Assembly (NCBI GenBank): GCA_033816765.1
Contig: CM066289.1
Span: 1,116,001-1,180,000 of the forward strand
Direction of reading: 5' to 3'
Length of the DNA: 64,000 nt
From: Nothopassalora personata
Taxonomy: Eukaryota; Ascomycota; Dothideomycetes; Mycosphaerellales; Mycosphaerellaceae
Shown: positions 10,835 through 22,037 of the stretch, piece by piece
Layout of the letters: every line of letters begins with the position of its first letter
Numbering within the stretch: position 1 is the first letter of the stretch
Notes under the pieces: generated by a model
What the model was told of the DNA's origin: nothing
Databases searched by the model: none
The model's input: only the letters and a program-made list of their open reading frames with translations
Program-made: the position numbers and the translations under genes

Positions 10835-13800
10835 CCCGGTTACTCGTAATAGCTTAAGGTAGGCTATAGTATCTTACCTAGTAGTCTAAAAGCCTTTTAG
10901 CGTAGTCCTCGGCCTTTATAGTAGATATCGCTTCTAAAACGACGGTCTTACTTAGTCGATCCTTAATTACCTAGAGGTAAGTATTCCCTTACAACTCGGG
11001 TATATCTATTATAAAATCTATCGAGATCTCCTAGAAGAATCGGTCGGGGACCGGTAAGGGTTATAGGAGGCCGTGTTTTTATTCCCTCTATACCTTATTC
11101 CTACCGTAGTAGTCGTAGTTCCTTAAAAACTACCTCACGTGCTTAGACTATAGGGGCTAGTAGAAGTTACGACTTAGTATCGATACTATAGAGTCTCGGC
11201 TAGGGTAGCCGTATACCGGTAAATCGTATATAGATTAGATTAGCTTAGTTCGAAGGGTATCGTTCTATAGGATTGCTATATCCGCGTCCTTATAATTGGC
11301 CTCCGTAGAACTAGGAGCTCTAGGTACCTAAATCCTACCGCGGTAGCAAAGATACCCGTTACGGTCGATACTATAGTTACATACTTATACCTTAAGTTTT
11401 ACCTCGCTAGGAAGTAAGCGTGCTTCTACCTTAATCGCGCGGTATACCGCCTAGAACGTACTATCTTTCTCGATAGTTCTTTCCTAGAGGTCGTTTAGCT
11501 CTTAGTCTTAGAAGAGTCCCCGTAATACGCCCGGTAAATTTGCCTCTTCTACGGCGGATAGCCCTTTAAACTACGTAGCTAAGATTTATACTAATAAAAT
11601 CTTTATAGTAGAGCTAGCGTCTACTACCCCCTCGCTTCCCCCCTTCGAGCCCGGCTAATTCTTTACGATGTCCGGTTTAAGAAACCTACGATACCGTAAT
11701 AACTTATCGTCCTACCTAAGCGTATCCTACTCCCTTCGAGAAAGGGCGTCCGGTATAATCGCCTCGGTATCCGGCCTATATACTAGTAAAAACTAGAATT
11801 TTATAACTTCCTTAACCTACCGGATTTACCGTTCGGAAAGCTATCTCTTCGTTATAAAGTATTCTAGGTTTTTATAGTCCGTCTAGATTATAAAGGGCTT
11901 ATATATTTTTAACTCGGGAGCCTATTCTTTAAGATATAATACTACCGCAAGTACCTCCTTATCGTAAATATCGTAGTTAATCTTAGCCTTATTTAGCTTC
12001 TTTAAGTAGAATCCTACTAGTTTTACGACTCCGTCCTTTTCTTATAGGAGGGCGCCTCCTAGCGTAAAGCCGCTATAGTCCGTCTCTAAAAGGGTAGGGA
12101 GCTCCGGGTTCTAGTAGGCTAGAACTAGTACCTTATAGTACTTATCCTTTAGGGCCTTAAACGTATTAGTCTAATATTCTCCCTAGGAAAATACCGAATT
12201 CTTACCGGTTAGCGATATTAAGGGCTCGGCAAGCTTTAAATAGTTTAGAATAAATATCCGGTAATAGTTCGCGAAGCCTAAGAAACGTCGTACCTCCTTC
12301 TAAGTAATAGGTGCCTTCTAGTCCTTTACTACTACTACCTTTTTGGGGTTAGGTCCTACTCCTTTCCCGTCGGTATATATAATAAACCTAAGGTACTTAA
12401 CCTTCTTCTATACGAACTTATACTTCCCTAGATCTAGGAATAGGCCTCCGTTTTAAAGCTTCTAGAGTACGATACGAATCTTCTAGAAATAGTCCTCCTT
12501 TATTCCGTCGGAATAAATAACGACGTCGTTAGCGTAGGCCGAGGTAAAGTCGTCTAAGTAGTCCCGTAATAAACTATTAATATACCGCTAGAATATTACC
12601 GGGGCCCCGGATAGACCGAACGGGTATACTAGCTACTCCTATAGACCGAATTTAGTTCGAAAAGCCGTCTTATACTCTTCGACTTAAGCTATCCGTAGGT
12701 AATAAAATACGGTAATAATATTAACCTTCGTAATCTATCTAGCGCCCGTTAGGTTCCGTATAGTTTCCTAGGTTAATAGTAGCGAATAACGGTCCTACTT
12801 AGTAATCGAGTTTAGTACTCTATAATTGTAGTAGAATCTAAGTCCTCCCCCGGGCTTCTTTACGAATAAGACGGGAGCCGCCGCTTCTAAGGTAGAAGGG
12901 CGAATATAACCCTTACGCTATAGTTCTATTAGTAACTTCCGGAGGATAAGTAGCTCGTCTTTAGATATACTATAGAGCGGTCCCTAGGGTAATAGTTCCG
13001 CGCTTCCGTCCGCTTTCGTCCGGATCTCGATCTTATAGTTAAGGTTACCGTGGTACGGAGCTAACTTATCTACTTCCCTAGTAGAAATTAACGGAAGTAT
13101 ATCCTAAAGTTCTAGAGGTAGGTTCTTCTTAAGCTCCTCTCGCGTAAGCGGATCCTTCTTACTAAGGGCCTTCTTAATATCTTCTATAGTTACCGCAGTA
13201 ATCGTAGCGAAACGCTTACCCGACTTATATTCTTCGTAGTTACGCCCTTTAGGTACCTATTTCTTTACTAAGCTATAGTAGTACCGGCACTTTTTAGGCG
13301 TAGTCCGGATCTAATTATACGCCTTCTACGGGTTCCCTAGGATTATAGGGAAATCTAGATTAGGTATAATATAAGTATAAACAACCTAGTAGATCCCGGC
13401 AATTTCTATATAGAAGGCGACTACTCCTTCGATCGAGTTTCGTATCGCTTTCGTAAACCCTATAGCCTTACGTCTCTTATTACTAATATACGTAAGACCG
13501 AGGCCTTTTGCTAGGTCCCCGTTAATTATAGTATAGTATATATATCCTTTATCGATAAGGGTAAATGTTTCGTAACTTTCGTTTAGGAGTACGTTAGTAT
13601 ATATAAGGTTCCCGTTTATAGAACTCTTAACTATATTATACCCCTTTACTAGTGCTTCTTTATCTCCTAGTTCTAGCTTTTAACTAGGAGCTAGTCTTTT
13701 CCTACCTCTTCGGGATCTAACTTAAATCCGTCGTCCTCTAGAATCGGCGCGACCGAGGCCGCGTTAATTCTAGTAGAATTAACTACTACGGCGTATAGGT

Positions 13801-14930
13801 ATTTCTTTACTCGATATCCGCTCGCTCTATAGCGGAAGTAGAGCTATTCTTAGCGCCTACGATCTCTCTTAGCGGTATCTACCTATTTTACTCTCTACTT
13901 CCCCTTATCCTCCTTCCGGTCTCTATAACTTCTAGAGCGGCCTCCGCTTATCCGGATTAGTACTATAATAGTATTACTATTAGTATTAACCTAGGTACCG
14001 GTAGGTCTCGTAAAAGAATAGGTAGTAACTATAGTAGTTATACTAGAGTCCTTATTATTATCCTTCTACTTCTTATAGGCTATTTTAAACTAGTCTATAT
14101 CCTCGAGGTTAGTTATAATCCGTTCGACCTTACCCGTAAACTCGTAGTAGTCCTTCTTTTTTAGTATAGACGCCGTATATATCCTAATGGGGTTCGAGAA
14201 GGTATTACGTAAGTAACTAATCTTAGCGTCGTCGCTCTAGTTCTCTCCGCTAGCGCTTAGTAGGAGTCCGTTAAATTTTATCTAGTAATCGTACTAAGGT
14301 TAAACGTTCGTATATTTAATCTTAGTAAGCTACTCTAGAGCCTTAGCGCGCTTATTACTATTACTAAAGACTTTCTTAAGTTACGTAAAGAAAGTAACGG
14401 AGTCCTTCCTGAGTTTACCGTCTCCCTTATCCTAGAAGTACCGTATCCTAGTACGCTCTCTCGCTAGTAAGGTGTTATTAATCGTATCCTAGTAATATTC
14501 GTTAGAGAGCGTCGGTTTTAGGGCGGATCGTACTCTAAAGAAGCTCTTTAACCTTAAGAAGTAATCGCGGAATATCTCTACCTTACCGTCCTAGGAAGGT
14601 AGGTTCTAACCTCTAGGACCCGACGGTTCTTCTCCGGTACGCGACGTAGGCGCGGCGGCGTTTAGCGTCTATAGTAACTATCTTATTAGGTTACTAGTAG
14701 TCGTCTTATTATAAACTAGTAGCGAGACTATAGGTATTAACTAACGTCGAGCGTCTTCCGATTCTTTTAAAGCGGCGCGTGTTATAATTAACTCGGCTTA
14801 TATCTCTTCCTATCGCTAGTATAGTTACTAAAGCATAAGTTAGAAGTTTTTATTTGGAGTACTAGTCCTAGGGTCCTTGCTACCCGGCGACGTTATTACG
14901 TATCCCGTCTCTTTAATAGTAGGTACTATT
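10835..14930 (-). pseudogene. Element B gag-pol, main part, RIP-mutated
   Basis: On the minus strand from about 14900 leftwards this is a Ty3/gypsy gag-pol. Legible blocks: an integrase core start (IDFIIDIPEL) near 11030-11000, RNase H/RT connection around 11750-12200, and the reverse transcriptase box near 12545-12480 reading YLDDFTSAYANDVVIYSDG, where ANDV replaces the usual ADD/IDD motif through a TpG-to-TpA change. The gag region lies roughly 14050-14900. The frame runs into 2881 on the far side of element A. B's own LTRs and TSD were not found, so it is probably the oldest layer here with its ends eroded. Confidence 0.75.
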
Positions 14931-15228
14931 AACGACTAATAGGTTATGTTAACCTTAGGTTTAGAGGGGGTCCCTTAGGTCTAACTTGCCCTGATTTTAT
15001 TTAGGTTTAATTGGACATTTAGGCAAGCTAGTAGGACCTAGTATAGCTATTAAGATATATATACTACGTAGCTAAGCATTGTAAGGGTAGCATTAAGGCA
15101 ACAATTCAATTTATACCTCTCGAGTAGAGGGTATAGGGGTTTAGGGTCCGCTAATCCTCTTATTTTATCTAGCTACTACGCTACTCGTTACGTGACCTAA
15201 TTTCCCGGTCCCGGGACCGGCAAATACC
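14931..15228. other. Unassigned sequence between B gag and element C
   Basis: No gene is visible. It should contain B's 5' end. It also holds the first copy of an inverted palindromic motif (ccggtcccgggaccgg, 15205-15220). Elements B and K must meet in this interval, but I could not place the border. Confidence 0.4.
15205..15220. repeat. 16-bp perfect palindrome, left copy of an inverted pair
   Basis: ccggtcccgggaccgg is a perfect palindrome. Its left flank (ctacgct...acgt.acc.aattt) matches the right flank of the copy at 37197-37212 in inverted orientation over about 45 bases. The pair brackets element K (and the later C insertion), so they may be K's inverted ends or two copies of a separate motif. 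Confidence 0.55.
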
Positions 15229-15233
15229 CCTAC

Positions 15234-15428
15234 TGTAAGGGGTAGCCTAGTAGCTAACCCTTATATGTGGCCTTACATGTAACATGCGGTCGCGACCGGC
15301 TACTAAGCCGTACGTAACACGCATACGTACACCTTACGACGCGCAATGCGTCTTGAATAAAAGGCAAGAATTAGTTCATCTACGACTAGAGGTCGTGGGC
15401 GTGCTATACATTACGACATCCCTTAACA
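15234..15428 (+). repeat. Element C 5' LTR
   Basis: The 195-bp LTR is tgtaagggg...cccttaaca. It contains aagaattag (15365-15373), 64 bases from its 3' end, complementary to the primer-binding site. It is clearly less mutated than the 3' copy, where many tg and ca steps have become ta. Confidence 0.9.
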
Positions 15429-15431
15429 GTT

Positions 15432-15440
15432 CTAATTCTT
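15432..15440 (+). promoter_or_regulatory. Element C self-priming primer-binding site
   Basis: ctaattctt begins 3 bases after the LTR and is an exact 9-base complement of aagaattag at 15365-15373 in the LTR. Element D keeps both arms (59512-59520 and 59579-59587). No tRNA match was recognised. Confidence 0.6.
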
Positions 15441-15622
15441 CTCTTCGTTACAATCTATACACGCTATAGAGTCCGAACGCGACGATAGCAGCGCTACGCC
15501 TACGGCTCCCCTAAGCCCTAGGGCCTAGTAATAAGCGAGGCGTATAGCCTTAGTCGTAAGGAGGGATGCCCTTCGGGCAGAGGTTAAGGAGAAGGGGATA
15601 TAGAGGGAGATTAAACAGTTCG

Positions 15623-15783
15623 TGTCACGGTTTACCTTTGCACAGACGCACTTCGGTGTCACGTGACCTCGGGCCCGATCTTATCACGCGCTTCTCGCGA
15701 CTTCTTACTTCTCTTCTTCGTAGAACTTACTCGATACTAAGGCTAATACACGTTTGCGCCCTGTTGCTGTCTTGTCCGTGTCA
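15623..15783 (+). repeat. Element F 5' LTR
   Basis: The 161-bp LTR is identical by eye to 16681-16841. gtagaactta at 15720-15729 is an exact 10-base complement of the primer-binding site 15785-15794 (taagttctac), which starts one base after the LTR. The arm lies 64 bases from the LTR end, the same distance as in C, and suggests self-priming. Confidence 0.9.
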
Positions 15784-15865
15784 TTAAGTTCTACCGCGCT
15801 CGATCGCCGCAAGCGATCACCCCGACCACGTGTGCACAGAAACGCGCGTGCGACACCGAGTCCGA

Positions 15866-16186
15866 ATGGCCGCAAACCAGACGACACTCGGAGCAGACGA
15901 ATCCTAATTCATTCCCAACCTGAACCTTAACCTACTCACGAAGAAGTTCCTCCGCGACGCGCGCCAACGACAGAACGGCACACTAACCGAAGGACAACGT
16001 GAGGTGGAAGACGAGTCAGAGTGGAATCCGGATTTCGACGACACCCAGGGTGTAGAACGACTGCGCAAGATGGCGCAAGAGACACAAGACGAGACTCAGG
16101 GCCGAGATGGTGCTGAGCAGGCTCGTCAGCACAAGGCACACTGCGGTGTGATACTGTCTTCGCAGATACAACTTGAGGCAAGCTGA
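15866..16186 (+). pseudogene. Element F gag-like N-terminal remnant
   Basis: From ATG 15866 the frame gives MAANQTTLGADES, then a TAA at 15905, and continues open in the same frame (FIPNLNLLTKKFLRDARQRQ...) through an acidic and Gln-rich stretch into the first tandem repeat, ending at TGA near 16184. The TAA could derive from CAA by one RIP event. It is best read as the remains of a gag start, typical of TRIMs that keep only packaging and priming sequences. No domain is recognised and a function for the peptide is doubtful. Confidence 0.45.
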
Positions 16187-16560
16187 GGCTTGATATACAG
16201 TTGGTGGACACAAGGCACACTGCGGTGTGATACTGTCTTCGCAGATACAACTTGAGGCAAGCTGAGGCTTGATATACAGTTGGTGGACACAAGGCACACT
16301 GCGGTGTGATACTGTCTTCGCAGATACAACTTGAGGCAAGCTGAGGCTTGATATACAGTTGGTGGACACAAGGCACACTGCGGTGTGATACTGTCTTCGC
16401 AGATACAACTTGAGGCAAGCTGAGGCTTGATATACAGTTGGTGGACACAAGGCACACTGCGGTGTGATACTGTCTTCGCAGATACAACTTGAGGCAAGCT
16501 GAGGCTTGATATACAGTTGGTGGACACAAGGCACACTGCGGTGTGATACTGTCTTCGCTT
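16133..16560. repeat. 79-bp tandem repeat, about 5.4 units, in element F
   Basis: The unit runs from acacaaggcacactgcggtg to gatatacagttggtgg. Copies of ttggtgg recur at 16201, 16280, 16359, 16438 and 16517, exactly 79 bases apart and without visible differences. The last unit is partial and changes near 16558. Since 79 is not a multiple of three, long open frames occur in all minus-strand phases and should not be taken as genes. Confidence 0.95.
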
Positions 16561-16680
16561 AAGGCTTGCTGCGGCAAGATATACATTGGATTGGATTGAA
16601 TTGGGTAATGGCGATGGATATACCCCATTGCGATTGATTCACGCGTACGAGGGCGTACGGCGGTTTGAGAGGGGGGGTGG

Positions 16681-16841
16681 TGTCACGGTTTACCTTTGCA
16701 CAGACGCACTTCGGTGTCACGTGACCTCGGGCCCGATCTTATCACGCGCTTCTCGCGACTTCTTACTTCTCTTCTTCGTAGAACTTACTCGATACTAAGG
16801 CTAATACACGTTTGCGCCCTGTTGCTGTCTTGTCCGTGTCA
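16681..16841 (+). repeat. Element F 3' LTR
   Basis: This LTR is identical by eye to the 5' LTR, preceded by the polypurine tract and followed by gttcg, the target duplication. LTR identity implies recent insertion. Confidence 0.92.
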
Positions 16842-16899
16842 GTTCGAGATCTTACGGGACGTAAGCGTGCCGCCGGCGGACCCTTAGGGCGAATCCGGC

Positions 16900-17856
16900 G
16901 GAGAACTATCCCCTACTCCCCCTCCCCCTCCTCTATCTATAGTAACTAACGATAATATCGTAGCTCGAGGCGCGGTCGCATCGTATACGACACGTTTACG
17001 TCTTAAAGAACCTACGCCTTTTAGAGGGGACTCGATTAAGAAAGTACGGGTATTCCTAAGGGAGCTCTCTCTTATCTTTACCCTCTTAGGCGGCACGTAT
17101 ACGACGAACGAGTTAAAGGTCCTATATAGGGTTATGTACCTAAGCGGAGAGGTAAGTAAGCGATAGTACGCTAACTATAGCGTCCTTAACCTTAAAGGGT
17201 ATATATACTAGGACTTTAAGGAGTTCTATCGAGACGTATACGGTAACCCTATAAACCGCGTACTTAACGTAATGTTAGAGTACGAGGCGGTAAAACAGAA
17301 GGATAACTAGACAGTACGTTAGTTTACGACTAAGCTAGATATTATAGAGGATTAGTTAGGGGACTATACGGAGGCGTAACGCGTACGACACATGCTCGCT
17401 AAGCTTACGCCTAGCCTACGGTCCGCAATCGTTAAGTTTTATAACATCCTAATAACTAGAGAGAAACTAGTAATCCTAGCTTCGCGTATTAAAAGCACGG
17501 AGCGTAGTAGCGGAGGGCACGACCGCGGGCAGCATAGTCGCCGTAGGCGAGAGACTAAGGGCGACTAAGGGCGAAGCGATCGTAGCTCGAAGTAGTAGAA
17601 GCATAGTTAGGCGTCGCGCGACCCGGGTACGAGTTACTAGCGGGACGCCGGCGGATCGTCTATAACCTTCGATAGGACTAAAGCGGAGTGCTATAGATGC
17701 TATAAGAAGGGTTATATTAAGACGGATTGCCCGAATAGGCACCTATGGAAGGACCGTAACGCGTAAGCGGTTCGTAGGGTAGACGCTACGAAGGCTCTAA
17801 CTAAGAAGGGTAGCGACTAGGGAAAAGGTAGAGGACTAGAAGTAGGTCGCTCCTAA
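16900..17856 (+). pseudogene. Element C gag, RIP-mutated
   Basis: The frame runs through about 300 codons with TAG stops in Gln/Trp places. The capsid-like core (SIKKVRVFLRELSLIF...) spans about 17030-17480. A zinc knuckle lies at 17689-17730, C-YR-C-YKKG-Y-IKTD-C, in which the His has become Tyr (CAT to TAT). F was inserted in the leader at 15623. The exact start is not visible. The gag frame ends at TAA about 17854-17856, just after the slippery heptamer at 17820. Confidence 0.8.
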
Positions 17857-18010
17857 GTCCAAGTTTTCCTAAAGTCGACCCTTTAAGGCGAGTAGATATA
17901 TGTCTAGCGTAGCGACTAGGGAAAAGGTAGAGGACTATAAGTGGGTCGCTCCTAAGTCCGAGTTTTCCTAAAGTCGACCCTTTAAGGCGAGTAGATACGT
18001 GTCTAGCGCG
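17813..18010 (+). repeat. 99-bp tandem duplication at the gag/pol junction of element C, carrying GGGAAAA twice
   Basis: Two near-identical 99-bp units follow each other. Each holds GGGAAAA (17820-17826 and 17919-17925). The first lies in gag frame as G GGA AAA, the register for -1 slippage. The protease frame that follows is in -1. Element D has the same duplication at about 58175-58375, so it belongs to the family and is not a local accident. Confidence 0.75.
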
Positions 18011-21000
18011 TCACTTACGAGGCGTAGTCGAGACTCGTAAGGGCTTTCGCGAGGCTACGTTTCTCCTAGATAACTATACGGATCTTAGCCTAGTGTCGTA
18101 TAAGTATATACTCCGATATTAAATGTAATCTATTAATAGGGTAAGGCTACCGAAGTTAGAGTCGTATACGTATAACCTAGGGTATTGCTACGGCGCCTTT
18201 GCGGTTCGGCTACGACTCGCTAATAACGCGGGAGTAGAGCGCGTAAGTAACGCTATCTACTACGCGGTACCTATAGGTAGGCTATTAGTGATTTTAGGTA
18301 GACCCTAGAGGTACCGCAATCGGATCGTGAAGAGCGATTATAAGGACTAGTAGTACTACGGTATAGAGACGCCTACGATTTAGTAGCGTAACGCACGCGA
18401 GTTCCTTAGGGATCTCGAGAGCTTAAAGTAGGTTTATGCAATAAGTGTTCGGGCTATTACTATAGTAGTACCCGAAGGAGAGGGCCCCTCGTAGCCTAAA
18501 GAATTTATAGACTTCCGAGATGTATACGCACCTAATAAGTAGGCGAAGCGTAAGATGCCCGACGGGGTTAAGTATACAATTAATCTCGTTAAAGGAAAGA
18601 GACCCCCTTTTAAGCCGCTATACCACTAGTCCTTAACTAAGTTAGAGGCCTTAAAGGGGTACCTTACGTAAGCAATGGAGAAGGGGTAGATTAGGCGGTC
18701 CGTAAGCGAGGCGGGTGCGCCTATCCTGTTCGTACTAAAGAAGAATAGCACTCTTAGGCTCTATGTAGACTATAGAGGCTTAAATGAGATTATAGTAAAG
18801 AACCGATACCCCCTACCCCTAATTAGCGAGACGCTAGATAGGCTGTTAGGTTCTAGGTTCTTTACTACAATCGATTTAAAGGACGCCTACTATCGTATCC
18901 CTATTAAGCGAGGCGATAAGTAGAAGACTACGTTTCGCACGCGATACGGACACTACGAGTACCTAGTAATACCGTTCGGGTTAACTAACGTACTAGTAAC
19001 CTTTTAAGGGTATATTAACAAGGCGCTAACCGGCTTAGTTAATAACATTTACGTAGTCTACCTAGATAATATCCTTATCTATAGCGAGACGCGTAAGACA
19101 TACGTACGAGCCGTACGCGAAGTGCTTACGAGGCTACGGAAGTTTACTCTGTTCGTAAACCCTAAGAAGTGTCGCTTCTTCTCGGAGAATGCCGAGTTCC
19201 TAGGATTTATCGTAAGCGTCGTAGGCGTATCGATAGATAGGAGTAGGGTAGCCGTAATCGAGGAATGGCCTACGCCTACGAGTTTTCATAAGGTTTAATC
19301 CTTCCTAGGATTCTATAACTTCTATAGGCGCTTTATCGAAGGGTACTCGGGGATTGCGAAGCTATTAATAGACCTACTAAAGGGATGTAAGAATAGTAAG
19401 AAGTAAGGGCCTCTTATGTAGTCCGCTTACGAGGAGTAAGCGTTCTAACGGCTAAAAGCTCGGTTCCTCGGAGCACCTATCCTAAGGCACTTCGATCCTT
19501 CGTTACGTACGAGGGTTAAGACGGATGCCTTAGGTTTTGCAATTATAGGCATTATCTCTTAGCTATTTAGGACTAAGTGGCATCTAATTGCCTTCTATTC
19601 ACGTAAGATAATACTAGCCGAGTATAACTACGAGACGCACGATTAGGAGCTACTTATAGTAGTTAAGGCTTTTAAGCATTAGAGGCTATACTTAGAGGGC
19701 GCTACGTATACGGTGCGAGTACTAGTCGACTACGCTAACCTATAGGGCTTTATAATAGTAAAGTAGCTAAATGGGCGGTAAGCTCGATAGGCTACGTTCC
19801 TATAGTCTTTTAATTTTATAGTAGAGTATCGGCCGGGTAAGACTAACCTAGCCGACGCGCCTTCGAGACGTAGTAACTACGTAGCTATAACGTAACAAAC
19901 TTCGAACTTACTACCTACCTTATAAAGTAAGCTATCTTTCTAGAAGGAGTCTCTAGAAGGGATAAGCGAGCCGACGGTAAAGCGCGTGCTTACTACCTAC
20001 GAGGCGATGTAGGGCGACATAGGCGCGGTAATAGCAGTACGGAGAGGTGACCTTCCCTATTAAGATAAGCCGTCGTTACTAGTAGTAGTGTACGCTATAG
20101 TAATATAGGGTTAAGCTTATAGCTCGACGGGTAAGTTAATCCTACTCTTAATAAAGATCGCGTAGTAGTAAGACGACTAGTATATTGCATACTTAGCGTA
20201 GGCGTAAAGCGCGAGGGACGCTAAGGGATAGTATATGAAGGATAACCTTATATACTACGGAGACGCGATCGTAGTACCTAGGGATTACGTAATTAGGTCG
20301 CATCTAATTTGCATGCACTACGACGACGTCCTCGCGGGTCACTTTAGAAGGACTAAGACTAAAGAGCTGTTACGAGGTAATTATTAGTAGGACTCACTTA
20401 GTACGGACGTGAAGCAATACGTCTAAGCCTATAGAACCTACTAGGGTTCGAAGGCTAAACGCTATCGACCCTATAGTAGGCTATAACCGCTTCCTAGACC
20501 GGAGCGGCCGTAGTAGGAAATTACTATAGATTTCATTACGGACCTACCTCTAAGTACGCGAGCCGGTTGCGTGTATAATGCGATCCTAGTAATAGTCGAT
20601 CGCTACTTAAAAATGAGCTTATACATCCCGACGACGAAGACTTATATAGCCGTGGAGCTTACGAGGCTCCTACGAGACGAAGTCGTGCGACACTATAGTG
20701 TCCCGTTAGGCATAGTAAGCGACCGAGGTCCGGTCTTTACTAGTCAGTTTTAGAGTAACTTCTACTTCGAGGCGCGTGTAAAGCGTAAGCTATCTACGGC
20801 CTTTTACCCTTAGATAGACGGCTAACCTAAGAGGGTAAACTAAACCCTCGAATAATATCTTCGTTATTACTATAGTAACAATTAAACTAAGTAGGCTAAG
20901 TAGCTTATAGTTACTAAATTCGTAGCTAACAATAGCATCTACCTAACACTACGTATAAGTCCGTTCGAGATAGCGTACGGTTAGCGACCTAAGATTACCC

Positions 21001-21502
21001 CTACACTAACTAGATCTCGAGACGAGACCTAGGGGGGAGAAGTACTAGTAGCGGTAATAGCTACGAGTCGTATGCGAAAACTACGCGCTATACTCGAGGA
21101 GCGATGGAAGGCTATAGTAGAAAGCTAGGCTCGCTACTATAATAAGACCTACTAAGCTAAGACCTACCGCGTAGGTAACTTAGTCCTATTATTAACGAAG
21201 AACCTCAAGTTAGCAGTACTAAAGAAGAAGATAGGTCCAAAGTTTATCGGCCTATACCGCATTACGGACGCTATCGGTTCGTAGGCGTACCGCCTAGCGC
21301 TACTAGCCGACTTAAGGCTCTATAACGTCTTCTATATCTCTCTCCTCGAGCCGTATATCGGTAGCGATAAGGATGGACCCGTACCCCCTCTAGCTAATAA
21401 GGACGGAGAGTATAAGGTAGAGGCAGTACTAGATAGGCGTAAGCGTAAGGGTAAGCTATAGTATCTAGTCTAGTAGAAGGACTATTTAGAGGAGTATAAT
21501 AG
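17857..21502 (+). pseudogene. Element C pol up to the chromodomain, RIP-mutated
   Basis: This is a Ty3/gypsy pol relic. Protease traces lie near 18030-18110 (LLDNYTDLSL). Reverse transcriptase runs about 18600-19250 with KNRYPLP at about 18797 and the YxDD box as YLDN at 19059-19070 (GAT to AAT by TpG-to-TpA). RNase H is about 19500-19800, the integrase zinc-binding region near 20280-20430, and the core near 20515-20830 with VSDRGPVFTSQF at about 20717-20753. The chromodomain starts at about 21405 and is cut at 21502 by element G; it resumes at 28719. The TSD of G is aatag (21498-21502 and 28714-28718). Confidence 0.85.
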
Positions 21503-21949
21503 TGTTAGGTTTGGTATAACCTAATGATATCACAAGTCAAGAAGACAAGCTCAATCGGGTTTGTTCTCGGGCCGATGGGAAGTTTGAGGGAGAGTGATGA
21601 AGCAGTAGTGTCTTGACCTTACAAAGGCTCAAGAAACAATGAGGCAGAGGTTGGGTTGTGGTGTATTCCAAACAGTGATATTGAACAGTGAGTTGAACGC
21701 CTCGAAGCCATAAGGGATTCTCAGCGCTCCTAAATACAAAGGAGATTCATAGTCTTGATCTGTTTGATCCGTTGATCTGTTCGACAGATCAAACAGAGCA
21801 GCAGATCGTCTCGCGTCGTACTCTGCTCTGATCTGTTGATCTGTTCGACAGATCAAGCAGATCAGCAGAGCACTTTGCAGCGGCTGCGCCCGCTTAACTG
21901 TGAGGTATCTGATTGGCTTGCGGTTGCAGGCCCAATCCGATCCGTAACA
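21503..21949 (-). repeat. Element G 3' LTR (left copy)
   Basis: The 447-bp LTR runs from tgttagg to cgtaaca on the plus strand. It contains the perfect 21-base inverted repeat ttgatctgttcgacagatcaa twice (21772-21792 and 21836-21856). It is identical by eye to 28267-28713. Confidence 0.95.
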
Positions 21950-21962
21950 CCATCCCCCTCTT
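21950..21962 (-). promoter_or_regulatory. Element G polypurine tract
   Basis: On the minus strand aagagggggatgg abuts the 3' LTR, the expected primer site for plus-strand DNA. A and H have aagggggatag in the same place. Confidence 0.75.
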
Positions 21963-22037
21963 AGCCTAGCTCGCCACGAGCTGAGGTCATAACTCTGTTG
22001 CCTCGGCCGTCGTCGTTTCTTTGTCCATGTTCTCATC

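Larger units (their letters stand above)
15623..16841 (+). mobile_element. Element F: TRIM-like non-autonomous LTR retrotransposon, 1219 bp
   Basis: F has two apparently identical 161-bp LTRs (tgtcacgg...ccgtgtca) and a perfect 5-bp target duplication gttcg (15618-15622 and 16842-16846). Element D shows the empty site at 59325-59345. It has a primer-binding site, a purine tract gagagggggggtgg (16667-16680) and a short broken gag-like frame, but no pol. It carries about five copies of a 79-bp tandem repeat. Almost no RIP is visible, in contrast to element C around it. It must depend on the enzymes of another element. Confidence 0.93.

Noticed and set aside
16133..16560. Regular 79-bp spacing considered as a CRISPR array
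   Set aside because: The units are identical throughout, with no variable spacers, and they sit inside an LTR element of a fungus.
15936..16628. Minus-strand 230-aa ORF (and two others in different phases) in element F
   Set aside because: The 79-bp repeat has no minus-strand stops, so all three phases stay open. The peptides are frame-shifted versions of the same repeat and there is no domain.
17476..17742. Minus-strand 88-aa ORF
   Set aside because: It lies opposite the C gag zinc-knuckle region and has no features of its own.
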